64,000 nt of DNA, taken from NCBI GenBank assembly GCA_036563805.1, contig DATCLS010000068.1, positions 1 through 64,000 of the forward strand, written 5' to 3'. A program made the translations under genes and the position numbers. Numbering within the stretch: the stretch's first letter is position 1; each line of letters begins with the position of its first letter. Below are positions 17,056 to 25,478 of this stretch, in pieces. The DNA comes from DATCLS01 sp036563805. Its GTDB lineage: Bacteria; Actinomycetota; Acidimicrobiia; Acidimicrobiales; VFJN01. Below the pieces are notes generated by a model. It saw only the letters and a program-made list of their open reading frames with translations. It did no database searches and was not told the DNA's origin.

Positions 17056-17931
17056 GTGAAACCTGCACCGTTCGAGTACCACGCGCCGGCCACGGCCGCG
17101 GAGGCCGCCGCCCTGCTCGCCGAGCTGGGCGACGGCGCCAAGGTCCTGGCCGGCGGGCAGAGCCTCGTGCCCATGCTGGCGCTGCGCCTGGCCGTGTTCG
17201 ACCACCTCGTCGACATCGGGCGGGTGGACGAGCTGCGGGGCATCGAGCGCCGCAACGGCTCGCTGTGGGTGGGCGCCGGCACCACCGAGGCGGCCGTCGA
17301 GGCCAGCCCCGAGGTGGCGGCGGCCGTGCCCCTGCTGGCCAAGGCCACGCCGCTGATCGGGCACATGCAGATCCGCAACCGGGGGACCGTCGGCGGCTCG
17401 CTGGCCCACGCCGACCCGGCGGCCGAGTACCCGGCCGTCGCCCTGGCGCTCGACGCCACCATCGAGGTCACCTCGCCGCGGGGGTCGCGCACGATCGCCG
17501 CGGCCGACTTCTTCGACGGCGTGTGGAGCACGTCGATGGAGCCCGACGAGCTGCTCACCGGTGTGTCGTTCCCGGTCTGGGAGGGCCGGTGCGGCTTCGC
17601 TGTCGAGGAGATCGCCCGCCGCCACGGCGACTTCGCCATCGCCGGCGCCGTCGTCGGCGTGGAGCTCGACGGCGACGACCGCGTCCGGCGCTGCGCCATC
17701 GGGCTGATCGGGCTGGGCGCCACGCCCGAGCGGCCCCGGGACGCCGAGGCCGAGCTGGTCGGCCGGCCCGTCGGCGAGATCGACGCCCGGGAGGTCGGGC
17801 GCCTCGCCCTGGCCGGGCTCGACGCCATCCCGGCCGACCTCCACGGCTCGGCCGAGTACCGCCAGCGCGTCGGCGCCGTCATGGTCGCCCGCGCCTGGAC
17901 CACCGCCACGACGGAGGCCCGTCATGCCTGA
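17056..17931 (+). CDS. Molybdenum hydroxylase FAD-binding medium subunit (CoxM/xanthine dehydrogenase family)
   Basis: The 291-residue subunit carries electrons from the iron-sulfur subunit to an acceptor. It has the FAD motif AGGQSLVPMLALR (about 35-47) and a second one near 115 (QIRNRGTVGGSLAHADPAAEYP), both typical of the family, and the CO dehydrogenase flavoprotein C-terminal domain. GTG 17056 begins with KPAPFEYHAPATAAEAAALL, the usual N-terminus. It overlaps the small subunit by 8 bases. Together the three subunits form a cytoplasmic hydroxylase for aldehydes or heteroaromatics. Confidence 0.93.
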   Translation: MKPAPFEYHAPATAAEAAALLAELGDGAKVLAGGQSLVPMLALRLAVFDHLVDIGRVDELRGIERRNGSLWVGAGTTEAAVEASPEVAAAVPLLAKATPLIGHMQIRNRGTVGGSLAHADPAAEYPAVALALDATIEVTSPRGSRTIAAADFFDGVWSTSMEPDELLTGVSFPVWEGRCGFAVEEIARRHGDFAIAGAVVGVELDGDDRVRRCAIGLIGLGATPERPRDAEAELVGRPVGEIDAREVGRLALAGLDAIPADLHGSAEYRQRVGAVMVARAWTTATTEARHA

Positions 17932-18421
17932 CACTCCCGTGAAGCTGCCCGTCAAGGTGACCGTGAACGGCCAGGCCCGCAGCGCCACCGTCGAGCCCCG
18001 CCTCACCCTGGCCGACCTGCTGCGCGACGAGTTCCACCTCACCGGCACCCACCTCGGCTGCGAGCACGGCGTGTGCGGCGCCTGCACGGTCCTGCTCGAC
18101 GGCGCCGCCGTGCGGTCGTGCCTCGTGTTCGCCGTGCAGGCCGACGGCGCCGAGATCACCACGATCGAGGGCATCGCCAAGTCCGACGGCGAGCTGTCCC
18201 CGGTGCAGGAGGCCTTCCGCGACTGCCACGGCCTCCAGTGCGGCTTCTGCACGCCCGGCTTCGTCGTGTCGGTCACCGCCTTCCTGCGCGCCAACCCCGA
18301 CCCGAGCGACCAGGAGATCCGCGAGGCGCTGTCCGGCAACCTGTGCCGCTGCACCGGCTACCAGGGCATCTTCAAGGCCGTGCGCCAAGCGGCCGAGGCG
18401 GCCCAGCGAGGGGAGGTCTGA
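17924..18421 (+). CDS. Molybdenum hydroxylase 2Fe-2S small subunit (CoxS family)
   Basis: All eight cluster ligands are present in this 165-residue protein: the plant-ferredoxin-type set C46, C51, C54, C66 (CEHGVCGACT) and the C-terminal set C106, C109, C141, C143 (CGFCTPG, CRCTGY). Length is normal. Its stop shares one base with the start of the large subunit (TGATG), so the two are translationally coupled. It carries electrons from the molybdenum centre to the FAD subunit. Confidence 0.95.
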   Translation: MPDTPVKLPVKVTVNGQARSATVEPRLTLADLLRDEFHLTGTHLGCEHGVCGACTVLLDGAAVRSCLVFAVQADGAEITTIEGIAKSDGELSPVQEAFRDCHGLQCGFCTPGFVVSVTAFLRANPDPSDQEIREALSGNLCRCTGYQGIFKAVRQAAEAAQRGEV

Positions 18422-20769
18422 TGGCCACGGTCGACGCCACGAGCACCCCGGGCGCCGCCGGCGCCACCCGCTACGCCGGGGCCCGGGTCCACCGGGTCGA
18501 GGACGCCCGGCTCCTGACCGGCCGGGGCACGTTCGTCGACGACGTGCGCCTGCCCGGCATGCTGCATGCCTGCTTCGTGCGCAGCCCGTTCGCCCGGGCC
18601 GCCATCCGGGGCGTCGACACCTCCGCCGCGCTCGCGGTGCCCGGCGTGCGCCACGTGTTCACCGCCCCCGACCTGAACCCCGGCGTGCACGAGCAGTGGC
18701 ACACCTCGATCGGGCCCGAAAGCCCCGAGACGCCGCGCCCGCCGCTGGCCGAGGACGAGGTCCGCTTCGTCGGCGACCCGGTGGCGCTGGTGGTGGCCGA
18801 GAGCCGCTACATCGCCGAGGACGCCGCCGAGCTGGTCGATGTCGACTACGACCCGCTGCCGGCCGTGGTCGACTACGCCACCGCCGAGGAGTCCGACGTG
18901 CTGGTGCACGAGAGCCACGGCTCGAACGTCATCGGCGAGTTGGGTGGGCTGCCGGCCTCGGCGCTGGAGGACACGTTCGCCTCGGCCGCTCACGTGGTGA
19001 GCGAGACGATCCGCCAGCAGGCCTACGTGCCGGTGCCCATGGAGGGCCGGGGGCTGGTCGTCGACTACTCGCCCACCACCGGCGACCTGACCATCTACTC
19101 GGCGACCCAGTCGCCGCACGAGGTGCGGCTGTTCTGCTCGCGCCTGCTGGGCATCCCCGAGCACCGTATCCGGGTCGTGATGCGCGACACGGGCGGCGGG
19201 TTCGGGCAGAAGATCATGGTCCAGCGCGACGAGATGTGCCTCATGCTCGCCGCCCCCAAGGTCGGCGCCCCGGTCAAGTGGGTGGAGGACCGGCGCGAGA
19301 ACCTGCTGGCTGCCGGCAAGTCGCGCCACGAGCACGCGGCGGTGAAGATGGCGTTCGACGCCGAGGGCGCCATCCAGGCCGCGCAGATCGACTTCGTGTC
19401 CGACTGCGGGGCCTACCCGACGCCCTGGCCGGTCAACACCGCGGCGGTCGTGGGGGTGCTGTTCCCCGGGCCCTACCGGGTCCCCAAGGCCAGCTTCACC
19501 AGCAAGTGCATCTACACCAACACGGTGGGCCGGTCGGCCTACCGGGGGCCGTGGCAGTTCGAGTCGCTGGCCCGCGAGGTGCTGCTCGACATCGCCGCCC
19601 GCCAGATGGGCATGGACCCGGTCGAGCTGCGCCGGCGCAACCTGCTCACCCGCGACGAGCTGCCGTACACCAACCCCAACGGCATGCCGTACGACGCCAT
19701 CTCACCCCGCGAGACGTTCGAGCAGGCGCTGGAGATGCTCGACTACGAGGCGTTCCGGGCCGAGCAGGCGGAGGCGCGCCGGCAGGGCCGGTACCTGGGC
19801 GTCGGGGTGTCGAACTATGTCGAGCCCTCCACGCCGGGCTTCGGCTACTACGCCACCGAGGCGGCCACCATCCGCATCGAGCCGTCGGGGCGGGTGAACG
19901 TCTACATCGCTGGCGGGTCGACCGGGAACAGCATCGAGACCACGGTCGTCCAGCTCACCGCCGACGCCCTGGGCGTGAACATCGAGGACGTCAACACGAT
20001 CCAGGGCGACACCGCGGTGACCGGCTTCGGCCCCGGCGCCGCCGGCAGCCGCAGCGGGTCGATGACCGCAGGGGCGGTGCGCGACACGGCGGCGATCCTG
20101 CGCGAGCGCATCCTCGCCATCGCCGCCCACAAGCTGGAGGCCGCCCCCGAGGACCTCGAGCTGGCCAACAGCCGAGTGAGCGTGCGCGGCACCCCGTCCA
20201 TCGGCCTGTCTCTGGGCGAGCTGGCCCACGCCGCCTACTTCGACCCCTACGCGCTCCCGCCCGGCGTGCCGGCCGGGCTCGAGGCCAGCGCCCGGTACAC
20301 GAACGAGGCCCGCTACATCTGGGTCAACGCCACCCACGTGTGCACCTGCGAGGTCGACGTCGAGACCGGCCGGGTCGAGCTGCTGCGCTACATCGTCAGC
20401 GAGGACTGCGGCCCGATGATCAACCCCAACGTGGTCGAGGGCCAGATCGCCGGCGGCGCGGTGCAGGGCATCGGCGGCGCTCTCTACGAGCACCTGGCCT
20501 ACGACGAGGACGGCAACCCGGTCACGACGACGTTCATGGACTACCTGATCCCAACGTCGACCGAGGTGCCGGTCATCGAGTACGGCCACATCGAGACGCC
20601 GTCGCCCGGCCCGGGCGGCTACAAGGGCGTCGGCGAGGGCGGGGCCATCGGCGCCCCGCCGGCGGTGGTGAACGCGGTGGCCGATGCGCTCTCGCCCTTC
20701 GGCGTCACGCTCACCGAGCTGCCGCTGAGCCCCGACCGCCTGGTAGCGCTGCTCGATGGGAAGCGGTGA
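18421..20769 (+). CDS. Molybdopterin-binding large subunit of xanthine dehydrogenase/aldehyde oxidase family
   Basis: The 782-residue catalytic subunit has the conserved start ARVHRVEDARLLTGRGTFVDD, the glycine motif DTGGGFGQK, and the terminal molybdopterin region GPGGYKGVGEGGAIGAPPA with the active-site Glu. The active-site loop reads AYRGPWQFE rather than AYRCSFR of true CO dehydrogenase or AYRGAGR of form II proteins, so it is not a CO dehydrogenase. The frame is open back to 18073, but ATG 18421 is coupled to the small subunit and begins the conserved sequence. It overlaps the downstream TetR start by 14 bases. Confidence 0.93.
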   Translation: MATVDATSTPGAAGATRYAGARVHRVEDARLLTGRGTFVDDVRLPGMLHACFVRSPFARAAIRGVDTSAALAVPGVRHVFTAPDLNPGVHEQWHTSIGPESPETPRPPLAEDEVRFVGDPVALVVAESRYIAEDAAELVDVDYDPLPAVVDYATAEESDVLVHESHGSNVIGELGGLPASALEDTFASAAHVVSETIRQQAYVPVPMEGRGLVVDYSPTTGDLTIYSATQSPHEVRLFCSRLLGIPEHRIRVVMRDTGGGFGQKIMVQRDEMCLMLAAPKVGAPVKWVEDRRENLLAAGKSRHEHAAVKMAFDAEGAIQAAQIDFVSDCGAYPTPWPVNTAAVVGVLFPGPYRVPKASFTSKCIYTNTVGRSAYRGPWQFESLAREVLLDIAARQMGMDPVELRRRNLLTRDELPYTNPNGMPYDAISPRETFEQALEMLDYEAFRAEQAEARRQGRYLGVGVSNYVEPSTPGFGYYATEAATIRIEPSGRVNVYIAGGSTGNSIETTVVQLTADALGVNIEDVNTIQGDTAVTGFGPGAAGSRSGSMTAGAVRDTAAILRERILAIAAHKLEAAPEDLELANSRVSVRGTPSIGLSLGELAHAAYFDPYALPPGVPAGLEASARYTNEARYIWVNATHVCTCEVDVETGRVELLRYIVSEDCGPMINPNVVEGQIAGGAVQGIGGALYEHLAYDEDGNPVTTTFMDYLIPTSTEVPVIEYGHIETPSPGPGGYKGVGEGGAIGAPPAVVNAVADALSPFGVTLTELPLSPDRLVALLDGKR

Positions 20770-21490
20770 CGCGGCGCCGTCGCCGCGGCCCTCGTCGCTC
20801 TCGTCGTCCTCGTCGCCCCGCCGCCGCTACGACAGCCCGGTGCGGCGGCAGCGGGCGGCCGAGACCCGGGATCGGATCGTCGCCGCCGGGGCGGCCATCC
20901 TCCACGAGCACCCGGTCTGGGACTGGCGGGCGCTGACGGTCCGGGCGGCGGCCGAGCGGGCCGGCGTCAACGAGCGCACCGTCTACCGCCACTTCGCCAC
21001 CGAGCGCGACCTGCGGGACGCCGTCTTCCGCCGGCTGGAGGAGGAGGCCGGCGTCGAGCTGGAGGGCATGGCGCTCGACGACGTCCGGGCCGTCACGGCC
21101 CGGACGTTCGCGTTCGTCTCGTCGTTCCCACTCGACCCCCGCACGCCCCGCGACCCAACGCTGGTGGCTGCCAACGAGCGCCGGCGGGCCGCGCTCCTGG
21201 CCGCCGTCGAGCCCTACACGGCGGGCTGGTCGGCCGCCGACCGCGCCCTGGCCGCCGCGCTGCTCGACGTGTTGTGGGGCGTGCCGGCCTACGAGCGCCT
21301 GGTGGCCGACTGGGAGCTCGACCCCAAGGAGGCGGCGCGGGGCCTGACGTGGGTGATCCGGCTGGTGGAGGACGCCATCCGCGCCGGTCAGCCGCCTGGC
21401 CCGGCGCCCGCCCCCGAGGCGGACGCGGCCTCCGGTCCCGGAGCCTCCGGTCCCGGGGCGGGACCCGCGCCCGGCCCCGCCGTGGGCTGA
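20756..21490 (+). CDS. TetR-family transcriptional regulator
   Basis: The 244-residue protein has a Ser/Arg leader, the TetR DNA-binding domain (RDRIVAAGAAILHEHPVWDW, recognition helix RAGVNERTVYRHFATERDL) and a helical effector domain. It is the last gene of the P450/molybdenum hydroxylase operon and probably regulates it. The last 30 residues are Gly/Pro/Ala repeats, and the final 103 bases overlap the end of the convergent ABC ATPase gene. Confidence 0.9.
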   Translation: MGSGDAAPSPRPSSLSSSSSPRRRYDSPVRRQRAAETRDRIVAAGAAILHEHPVWDWRALTVRAAAERAGVNERTVYRHFATERDLRDAVFRRLEEEAGVELEGMALDDVRAVTARTFAFVSSFPLDPRTPRDPTLVAANERRRAALLAAVEPYTAGWSAADRALAAALLDVLWGVPAYERLVADWELDPKEAARGLTWVIRLVEDAIRAGQPPGPAPAPEADAASGPGASGPGAGPAPGPAVG

Positions 21491-22248
21491 GCCCACCGGC
21501 CCGGCCGCGCCAGCGCGTCCGGCGGCAGGCCGAAGGCGGCGGCCAGGCGGCCGTCGGCGACCAGGCCGGCGGGGGCGCCGACCGTCACCCGCCCGTCCGC
21601 CACGAGCCACAGCGCCGCCGCGTGGTCGACGGCCAGGTCGAGGTCGTGGGTGGAGACCACCACGGCCAGCTCCCGGGTGCGGGCCAAGTCGGCGAGCGTG
21701 GCGGCCAGCGTGATCCGCCCGCCCACGTCGAGGTAGGCCGTGGGCTCGTCGAGCACCAGCACGTCCGGCTCCTGGGCCAGGGCCCGGGCCACCAGCACCC
21801 GCTGGCGCTGGCCGTCGGACAGCTCGGCGAACGGCTCGTCCCACAGGTCGGCGACGCCGAGGGCGGCCGCGGCGCGCCGGGCCGCCTCCCGGTCGCCGGC
21901 CGACAGCCGGCCCTGCCAGCCGGTGTGGGGGTGGCGGCCGAGCGCCACGAGCTCGCCCACGGTGAGGAGGCCGGCGTCGATCCGGTCGGTGAGCACGACC
22001 GCCAGGTGGCGGGCCCGGGTGCGGCGGTCGAGGGCGGCCAGCGGCCGGCCGTCGACGGTCACCTCGCCGGCCAGCGGCGGCTGGGCGCCGACGAGCGTGC
22101 GCAGCAGAGTCGACTTGCCGGCGCCGTTGGGGCCGACCACCGCCGTCATCGCGCCCCGGTGGGCGACCAGGTCGGGGGCGGCGACGACGGCCCGGCCCCG
22201 GCGGTACCCGGCCACCAGGCCGGAGGCGGCGAGAGCGGGCGGGCTCAC
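21388..22248 (-). CDS. btuD: Cobalamin ABC transporter ATPase BtuD
   Basis: From GTG 22248 the protein is 286 residues with Walker A GPNGAGKST, signature LSDGQRQRV, Walker B VLVLDEPTAYLD and H-loop STHDLDL. It fits the FecE/BtuD class of type II importers. Its GTG overlaps the permease stop by 4 bases (GTGA). The C-terminal 30 residues are Gly/Pro/Ala low complexity and overlap the TetR gene end to end. The cobalamin riboswitch upstream of the operon supports a vitamin B12 role rather than iron-siderophore. Confidence 0.85.
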   Translation of the reverse strand: MSPPALAASGLVAGYRRGRAVVAAPDLVAHRGAMTAVVGPNGAGKSTLLRTLVGAQPPLAGEVTVDGRPLAALDRRTRARHLAVVLTDRIDAGLLTVGELVALGRHPHTGWQGRLSAGDREAARRAAAALGVADLWDEPFAELSDGQRQRVLVARALAQEPDVLVLDEPTAYLDVGGRITLAATLADLARTRELAVVVSTHDLDLAVDHAAALWLVADGRVTVGAPAGLVADGRLAAAFGLPPDALARPGRWAQPTAGPGAGPAPGPEAPGPEAASASGAGAGPGG

Positions 22249-23327
22249 GTGATCACCTCGGCTCGCGACCGGCGGACGAGCACCCCCACGACCACGGGCG
22301 CGCCCAGCAGGGCCGTCACCGCGTTGAGGGGCAGCACGCCGGCCCGGCCCGGGAGCTGGGCTGCCACCTCGGCCACCAGCGCCACCGTCGCCCCCAGCAG
22401 CACGCAGGCGGGCAGCAGCACCCGGTGGTCGGACGTCCGCACCAGCGGCCGGGCCAGGTGGGGGACCGCCACCCCGACGAAGGCGATGGGCCCGGCGAAG
22501 GCGGTGGCCACGCCGGCCAGCAGGCTGGCCGAGGCCAGGACCGCCAGGCGCGCCCGCCGGACCGGGACGCCCATCGACTCGGCGTAGCGCTCGCCCAGCA
22601 GCAGCGCGTTCAGCGGCTTGGCCAGGGCCAGCGCCGCCGCCAGCCCGGCGCCGACCGCTGGCGCCAGGACCCGCAGCTCGCCGGCGGTGACGCCCCGGAA
22701 CGACCCCAGGCCCCACGCCACGTACTGCTGGAGCCGGGCGGGGTCGGCGGCCGCCACCAGCACCGAGACCAGCGCGCTGAGCACGTAGCCGACCATCAGG
22801 CCGACCACCAGCACGCTGGCCGTGCCCCGGACCCGTCGGGCCGCCGCCAGCGAGACGAGCGTCGTCGCCAGCGCCCCGGCGAAGGCGGCACCGGCGACGC
22901 TCAGGTTCCCGAGGCCGGCCAGCCCGCCGATCCAGGCGGAGGCGCCGGTGCCGGCGGCCAGCACCACGACCGCCACCCCGAAGCTGGCGCCGCCGCTCAC
23001 GCCGAGCACGAACGGGTCGGCCAGCGGGTTGCGGAAGACCGTCTGCATCTGGGCCCCGCTCACGGCGAGCGCGGCGCCGACCAGGCTGGCGGCCCCGGTG
23101 CGGGGCAGCCGCACCGTGCGCACCACGGTGACCGCCCGGCGGTCGGTCCGGTCGGGGGCGACCAGCGCGCCGACCACGTCGCCCGGGCTCAGCCGGACCG
23201 AGCCGAGAGCGAGCGCCGCCACCGCCGCCACCGCCAGGGCGCCGGCCAGCAGGGCGAACGCCGCCGCCCGGCGGCGGGTGGTCTGGCGCTCGGTGGGGGG
23301 TGCGGGGTGACGCGCCGACCCGCTCAT
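22245..23327 (-). CDS. btuC: Cobalamin ABC transporter permease BtuC (FecCD family)
   Basis: The 360-residue FecCD-type permease contains about ten hydrophobic segments, the conserved NPLADPFVLGVSGGASFG block, and the coupling-region motif GVAVPHLARPLV. ATG 23327 overlaps the binding-protein stop by four bases (ATGA) and the ATPase follows with GTGA overlap. The frame is open further upstream to 24242 but that part is antisense to the binding-protein gene. It forms the membrane channel of the importer. Confidence 0.87.
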   Translation of the reverse strand: MSGSARHPAPPTERQTTRRRAAAFALLAGALAVAAVAALALGSVRLSPGDVVGALVAPDRTDRRAVTVVRTVRLPRTGAASLVGAALAVSGAQMQTVFRNPLADPFVLGVSGGASFGVAVVVLAAGTGASAWIGGLAGLGNLSVAGAAFAGALATTLVSLAAARRVRGTASVLVVGLMVGYVLSALVSVLVAAADPARLQQYVAWGLGSFRGVTAGELRVLAPAVGAGLAAALALAKPLNALLLGERYAESMGVPVRRARLAVLASASLLAGVATAFAGPIAFVGVAVPHLARPLVRTSDHRVLLPACVLLGATVALVAEVAAQLPGRAGVLPLNAVTALLGAPVVVGVLVRRSRAEVIT

Positions 23328-24595
23328 CCCTCGGGGACCCGCCGGAAGAACACCAGCTCGTGCTCGGGGGCCCGGTCGGGGTGGAGGATGGCGATGTAGT
23401 CGAGCAGGTACTCGTCGATGGCCACCGGCCCCCGCTCCAGCAAGTCGGGGTCGTCGTTGGCCCACACGCCGCCCCGCTCCCAGGCCGCGAACCGCCCATA
23501 GCGCTCGTCGGCGGCCACCGCCTCGGCCCGGCTGCCGAAGTCGCCGAGCGGGCTCAGCCACACGTCCGCGTCGCGGGCGTCGGCCAGCACCGCCTCGATG
23601 TCGAGGACGAGCGTGCCGGTCGAGGGGTCGTCGGCGTAGACGTAGTCGCCGCCGGCATCGGCGATGAACCGGGGAACGATGCCGGCGCCGCCCTGGGCGT
23701 TCCACTCGCCCTCGAACAGGCTGCCGGTGATGACGGTCGGGCGCTCGGCGGGGGCGACGTCGGCCACCAGCTCGGCGGCCGCCTCGTAGTCGGCCACCAG
23801 CCGCTCGTGGAACCGCGTCGCCCGGGCCTCGGTGTTGGTGAGCGCGGCGAACAGGGCGATCCACTCCGACCAGGCCTGGGGGCTGGTCTCGAGCCAATCG
23901 GCGGCGGCCACCACCGGCACGCCGGCCTCGGTCAGGACCTCGTGGGCAGCGTCCTCGGTGCCGGCGGTGACGTACACGTCGGGGTCCTCGGCGATCACCC
24001 GCTCGGTGTCGATCACCCCGCCGGGGGCGAACGACGTGACGGCGCCCGCGTCGACCCGCTCGCGCACGCTCGGCGTGACCACCAGCTCGCCGTCCATCAC
24101 GCCGGTGACGGCGCCGGCGATGCCCAGCTCGTCGGCGAAGCCGAGGTGGCTGGTGCTCTCGGTGAACAGCGACCGGACCGGCACCTCGACCACGGTCGCC
24201 TCGGCCAGCTCGCCTTCGAGCGGGGGCGGCTCGGTGCCGCACTGGGCGAGCACGTACACCCGGTCGCCGGCGCCGGGCGAGGGCTCGGCCACCCGCACCA
24301 CCTTGTAGGTGCCGTGGTACGAGAGCGAGAGGTTCTCGGCGTGGCGGATGGCGAACCGGTCGGGGAACAGGTCGTCGCCCGGCTCGGCGCCCTCGACGCA
24401 GCCGGCCGGGTTGCGCCCGGTGTCGGCCGCGGGGGCGGACGCGCCGCCGGGGCCGTCTCCGGCGGCGCCGGTGGAGCCGGTGTCGCCGCAGGCGGCGGTG
24501 AGGGCGGCGGCCAGGGCCAGGAGGGAGGCGGCCACCCGCCGGGTCAGCGGGCGGGACGGGCGGAGCGGGGCTCCGCCCCGCAGGGGCGTGACCAT
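23324..24595 (-). CDS. btuF: Cobalamin ABC transporter substrate-binding lipoprotein BtuF
   Basis: From ATG 24595 (GAGGAG 9 bases upstream) the product is 423 residues. A lipoprotein signal ends LLALAAALTAACGD, then a periplasmic-binding type III fold (COG0614) follows, with VIAEDPDVYVTAGTEDAAHE and the loop LTEAGVPVVAAADWLETSPQ. Start 24703 would put the leader inside the riboswitch. It heads the BtuFCD operon, 40 bases from the B12 box, so its translation is probably shut off by bound cobalamin. Confidence 0.85.
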   Translation of the reverse strand: MVTPLRGGAPLRPSRPLTRRVAASLLALAAALTAACGDTGSTGAAGDGPGGASAPAADTGRNPAGCVEGAEPGDDLFPDRFAIRHAENLSLSYHGTYKVVRVAEPSPGAGDRVYVLAQCGTEPPPLEGELAEATVVEVPVRSLFTESTSHLGFADELGIAGAVTGVMDGELVVTPSVRERVDAGAVTSFAPGGVIDTERVIAEDPDVYVTAGTEDAAHEVLTEAGVPVVAAADWLETSPQAWSEWIALFAALTNTEARATRFHERLVADYEAAAELVADVAPAERPTVITGSLFEGEWNAQGGAGIVPRFIADAGGDYVYADDPSTGTLVLDIEAVLADARDADVWLSPLGDFGSRAEAVAADERYGRFAAWERGGVWANDDPDLLERGPVAIDEYLLDYIAILHPDRAPEHELVFFRRVPEG

Positions 24596-24631
24596 GGTTG
24601 ACGTCTCCTCGCGTCGTGACTCGCGTTCCAC

Positions 24632-24805
24632 GCCGTGCGGTGTCCTGGCTCCCGGATCACCGCTCGCCCCCGACCTTCCAGCCCCGCGTTGGGCCGTGGT
24701 CACGACCGCCCCGGAGGGCGGCGGGGGGTCACTCCCCGGTCACAGTTGCGGGACAGCCCCGGATTCGCACCGGTGTTCCCGAACGGCGGGCGGGAACCTA
24801 TCGGG
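24632..24805 (-). promoter_or_regulatory. Cobalamin riboswitch
   Basis: Read on the minus strand, the sequence contains the family's conserved blocks in order: GGTTCCCG and GGGAAC, CGGTGCGAATCCGGGGCTG, CCCGCAACTGTGACC, AAGGTCGGGGGCGAGCGG, and a B12 box GGGAGCCAGGACACCG ending near 24637. It lies in the leader of btuFCD, between the TetR gene stop (24906) and the btuF start (24595). The ribosome site of btuF is 30 bases past the B12 box, so translational control is likely. Outer boundaries are approximate. The bases from about 24806 to 24905 show no further feature. Confidence 0.93.
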
Positions 24806-24905
24806 CGGCCGCGCCGGACTCCAACCGGCCGGTCGGCCGGTCCCTCGGCGTCCTGCCGGGCCCGCCAGGCGGCCGTCAGAGCGCCCGGTCGGCTCGTGCT
24901 TCGGC

Positions 24906-25478
24906 TCAGCCCGCCCGGTCGGCCGGCGGGCGCAGGTGCTGCTCGATGGCGGGGGTCACCAGCTCGACGATCCGGTCGGGCGGCGCCGCCGCCACCCCCG
25001 GCGACTTGAGGGCTCGCAGGAGGGCGGAGAGGCCGACCAGCTCGGCGCAGACCAGCTCCGCCCGCAGCTCGCGGTCCTCGCCCTCGAGCCGGGCAGCCAG
25101 CGGCGCGATGAACCGGGACCGGAGCCGGTCGCGGCCCGCGGGCGGCGTGTCGCGCCCGCTGGCCAGGAACAGCATGGCGGCGAACGGGTTGATGGAGTCG
25201 GGCTCGGCCTCGAGGGTCATGACCCGGGTCACGAGGTGGCGGGCCAGGTCGCCGTCGGGGGCGTCGAGGAAGGCCGTGAAGTCGCCGACGAAGTCGGCCA
25301 CCGCCAGGAACAGCTGCTCCTTGCTCCCGAAGTACTTCATGACCAGCGGGGCGCTGACGTCGGCGTCGGCGGCGATGTCGCGGATCGTCACGTCGCCGTA
25401 GGGGAACGTGGCGAACCGGCGGATGGCGGCCCGCAGCAGGGCGTGGCGGGTGTCGGGCGGGGACGCGGTCGGCGGCAT
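24906..25478 (-). CDS. TetR-family transcriptional regulator
   Basis: The 190-residue regulator has a TetR N-domain (TRHALLRAAIRRFATFPYGD, DADVSAPLVMKYFGSKEQLF) and a short helical effector domain. ATG 25478 shares one base with the stop of the MFS gene (TGATG), so they are coupled. A GTG one codon earlier is also possible. The reading frame continues 740 codons upstream only because it runs antisense-free through GC-rich DNA. It most likely controls the exporter through the TGAACA palindrome. Confidence 0.88.
   Translation of the reverse strand: MPPTASPPDTRHALLRAAIRRFATFPYGDVTIRDIAADADVSAPLVMKYFGSKEQLFLAVADFVGDFTAFLDAPDGDLARHLVTRVMTLEAEPDSINPFAAMLFLASGRDTPPAGRDRLRSRFIAPLAARLEGEDRELRAELVCAELVGLSALLRALKSPGVAAAPPDRIVELVTPAIEQHLRPPADRAG

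Noticed and set aside
15385..18354. Minus-strand ORF of 989 codons across the P450 and cox genes
   Set aside because: Shadow of four genes with intact active-site residues.
18421..20769. Carbon monoxide dehydrogenase large subunit
   Set aside because: The active-site loop is AYRGPWQFE, lacking the Cys of the AYRCSFR motif.
21388..24595. Iron-siderophore transporter
   Set aside because: The protein families allow it, but the cobalamin riboswitch in the leader argues for vitamin B12.
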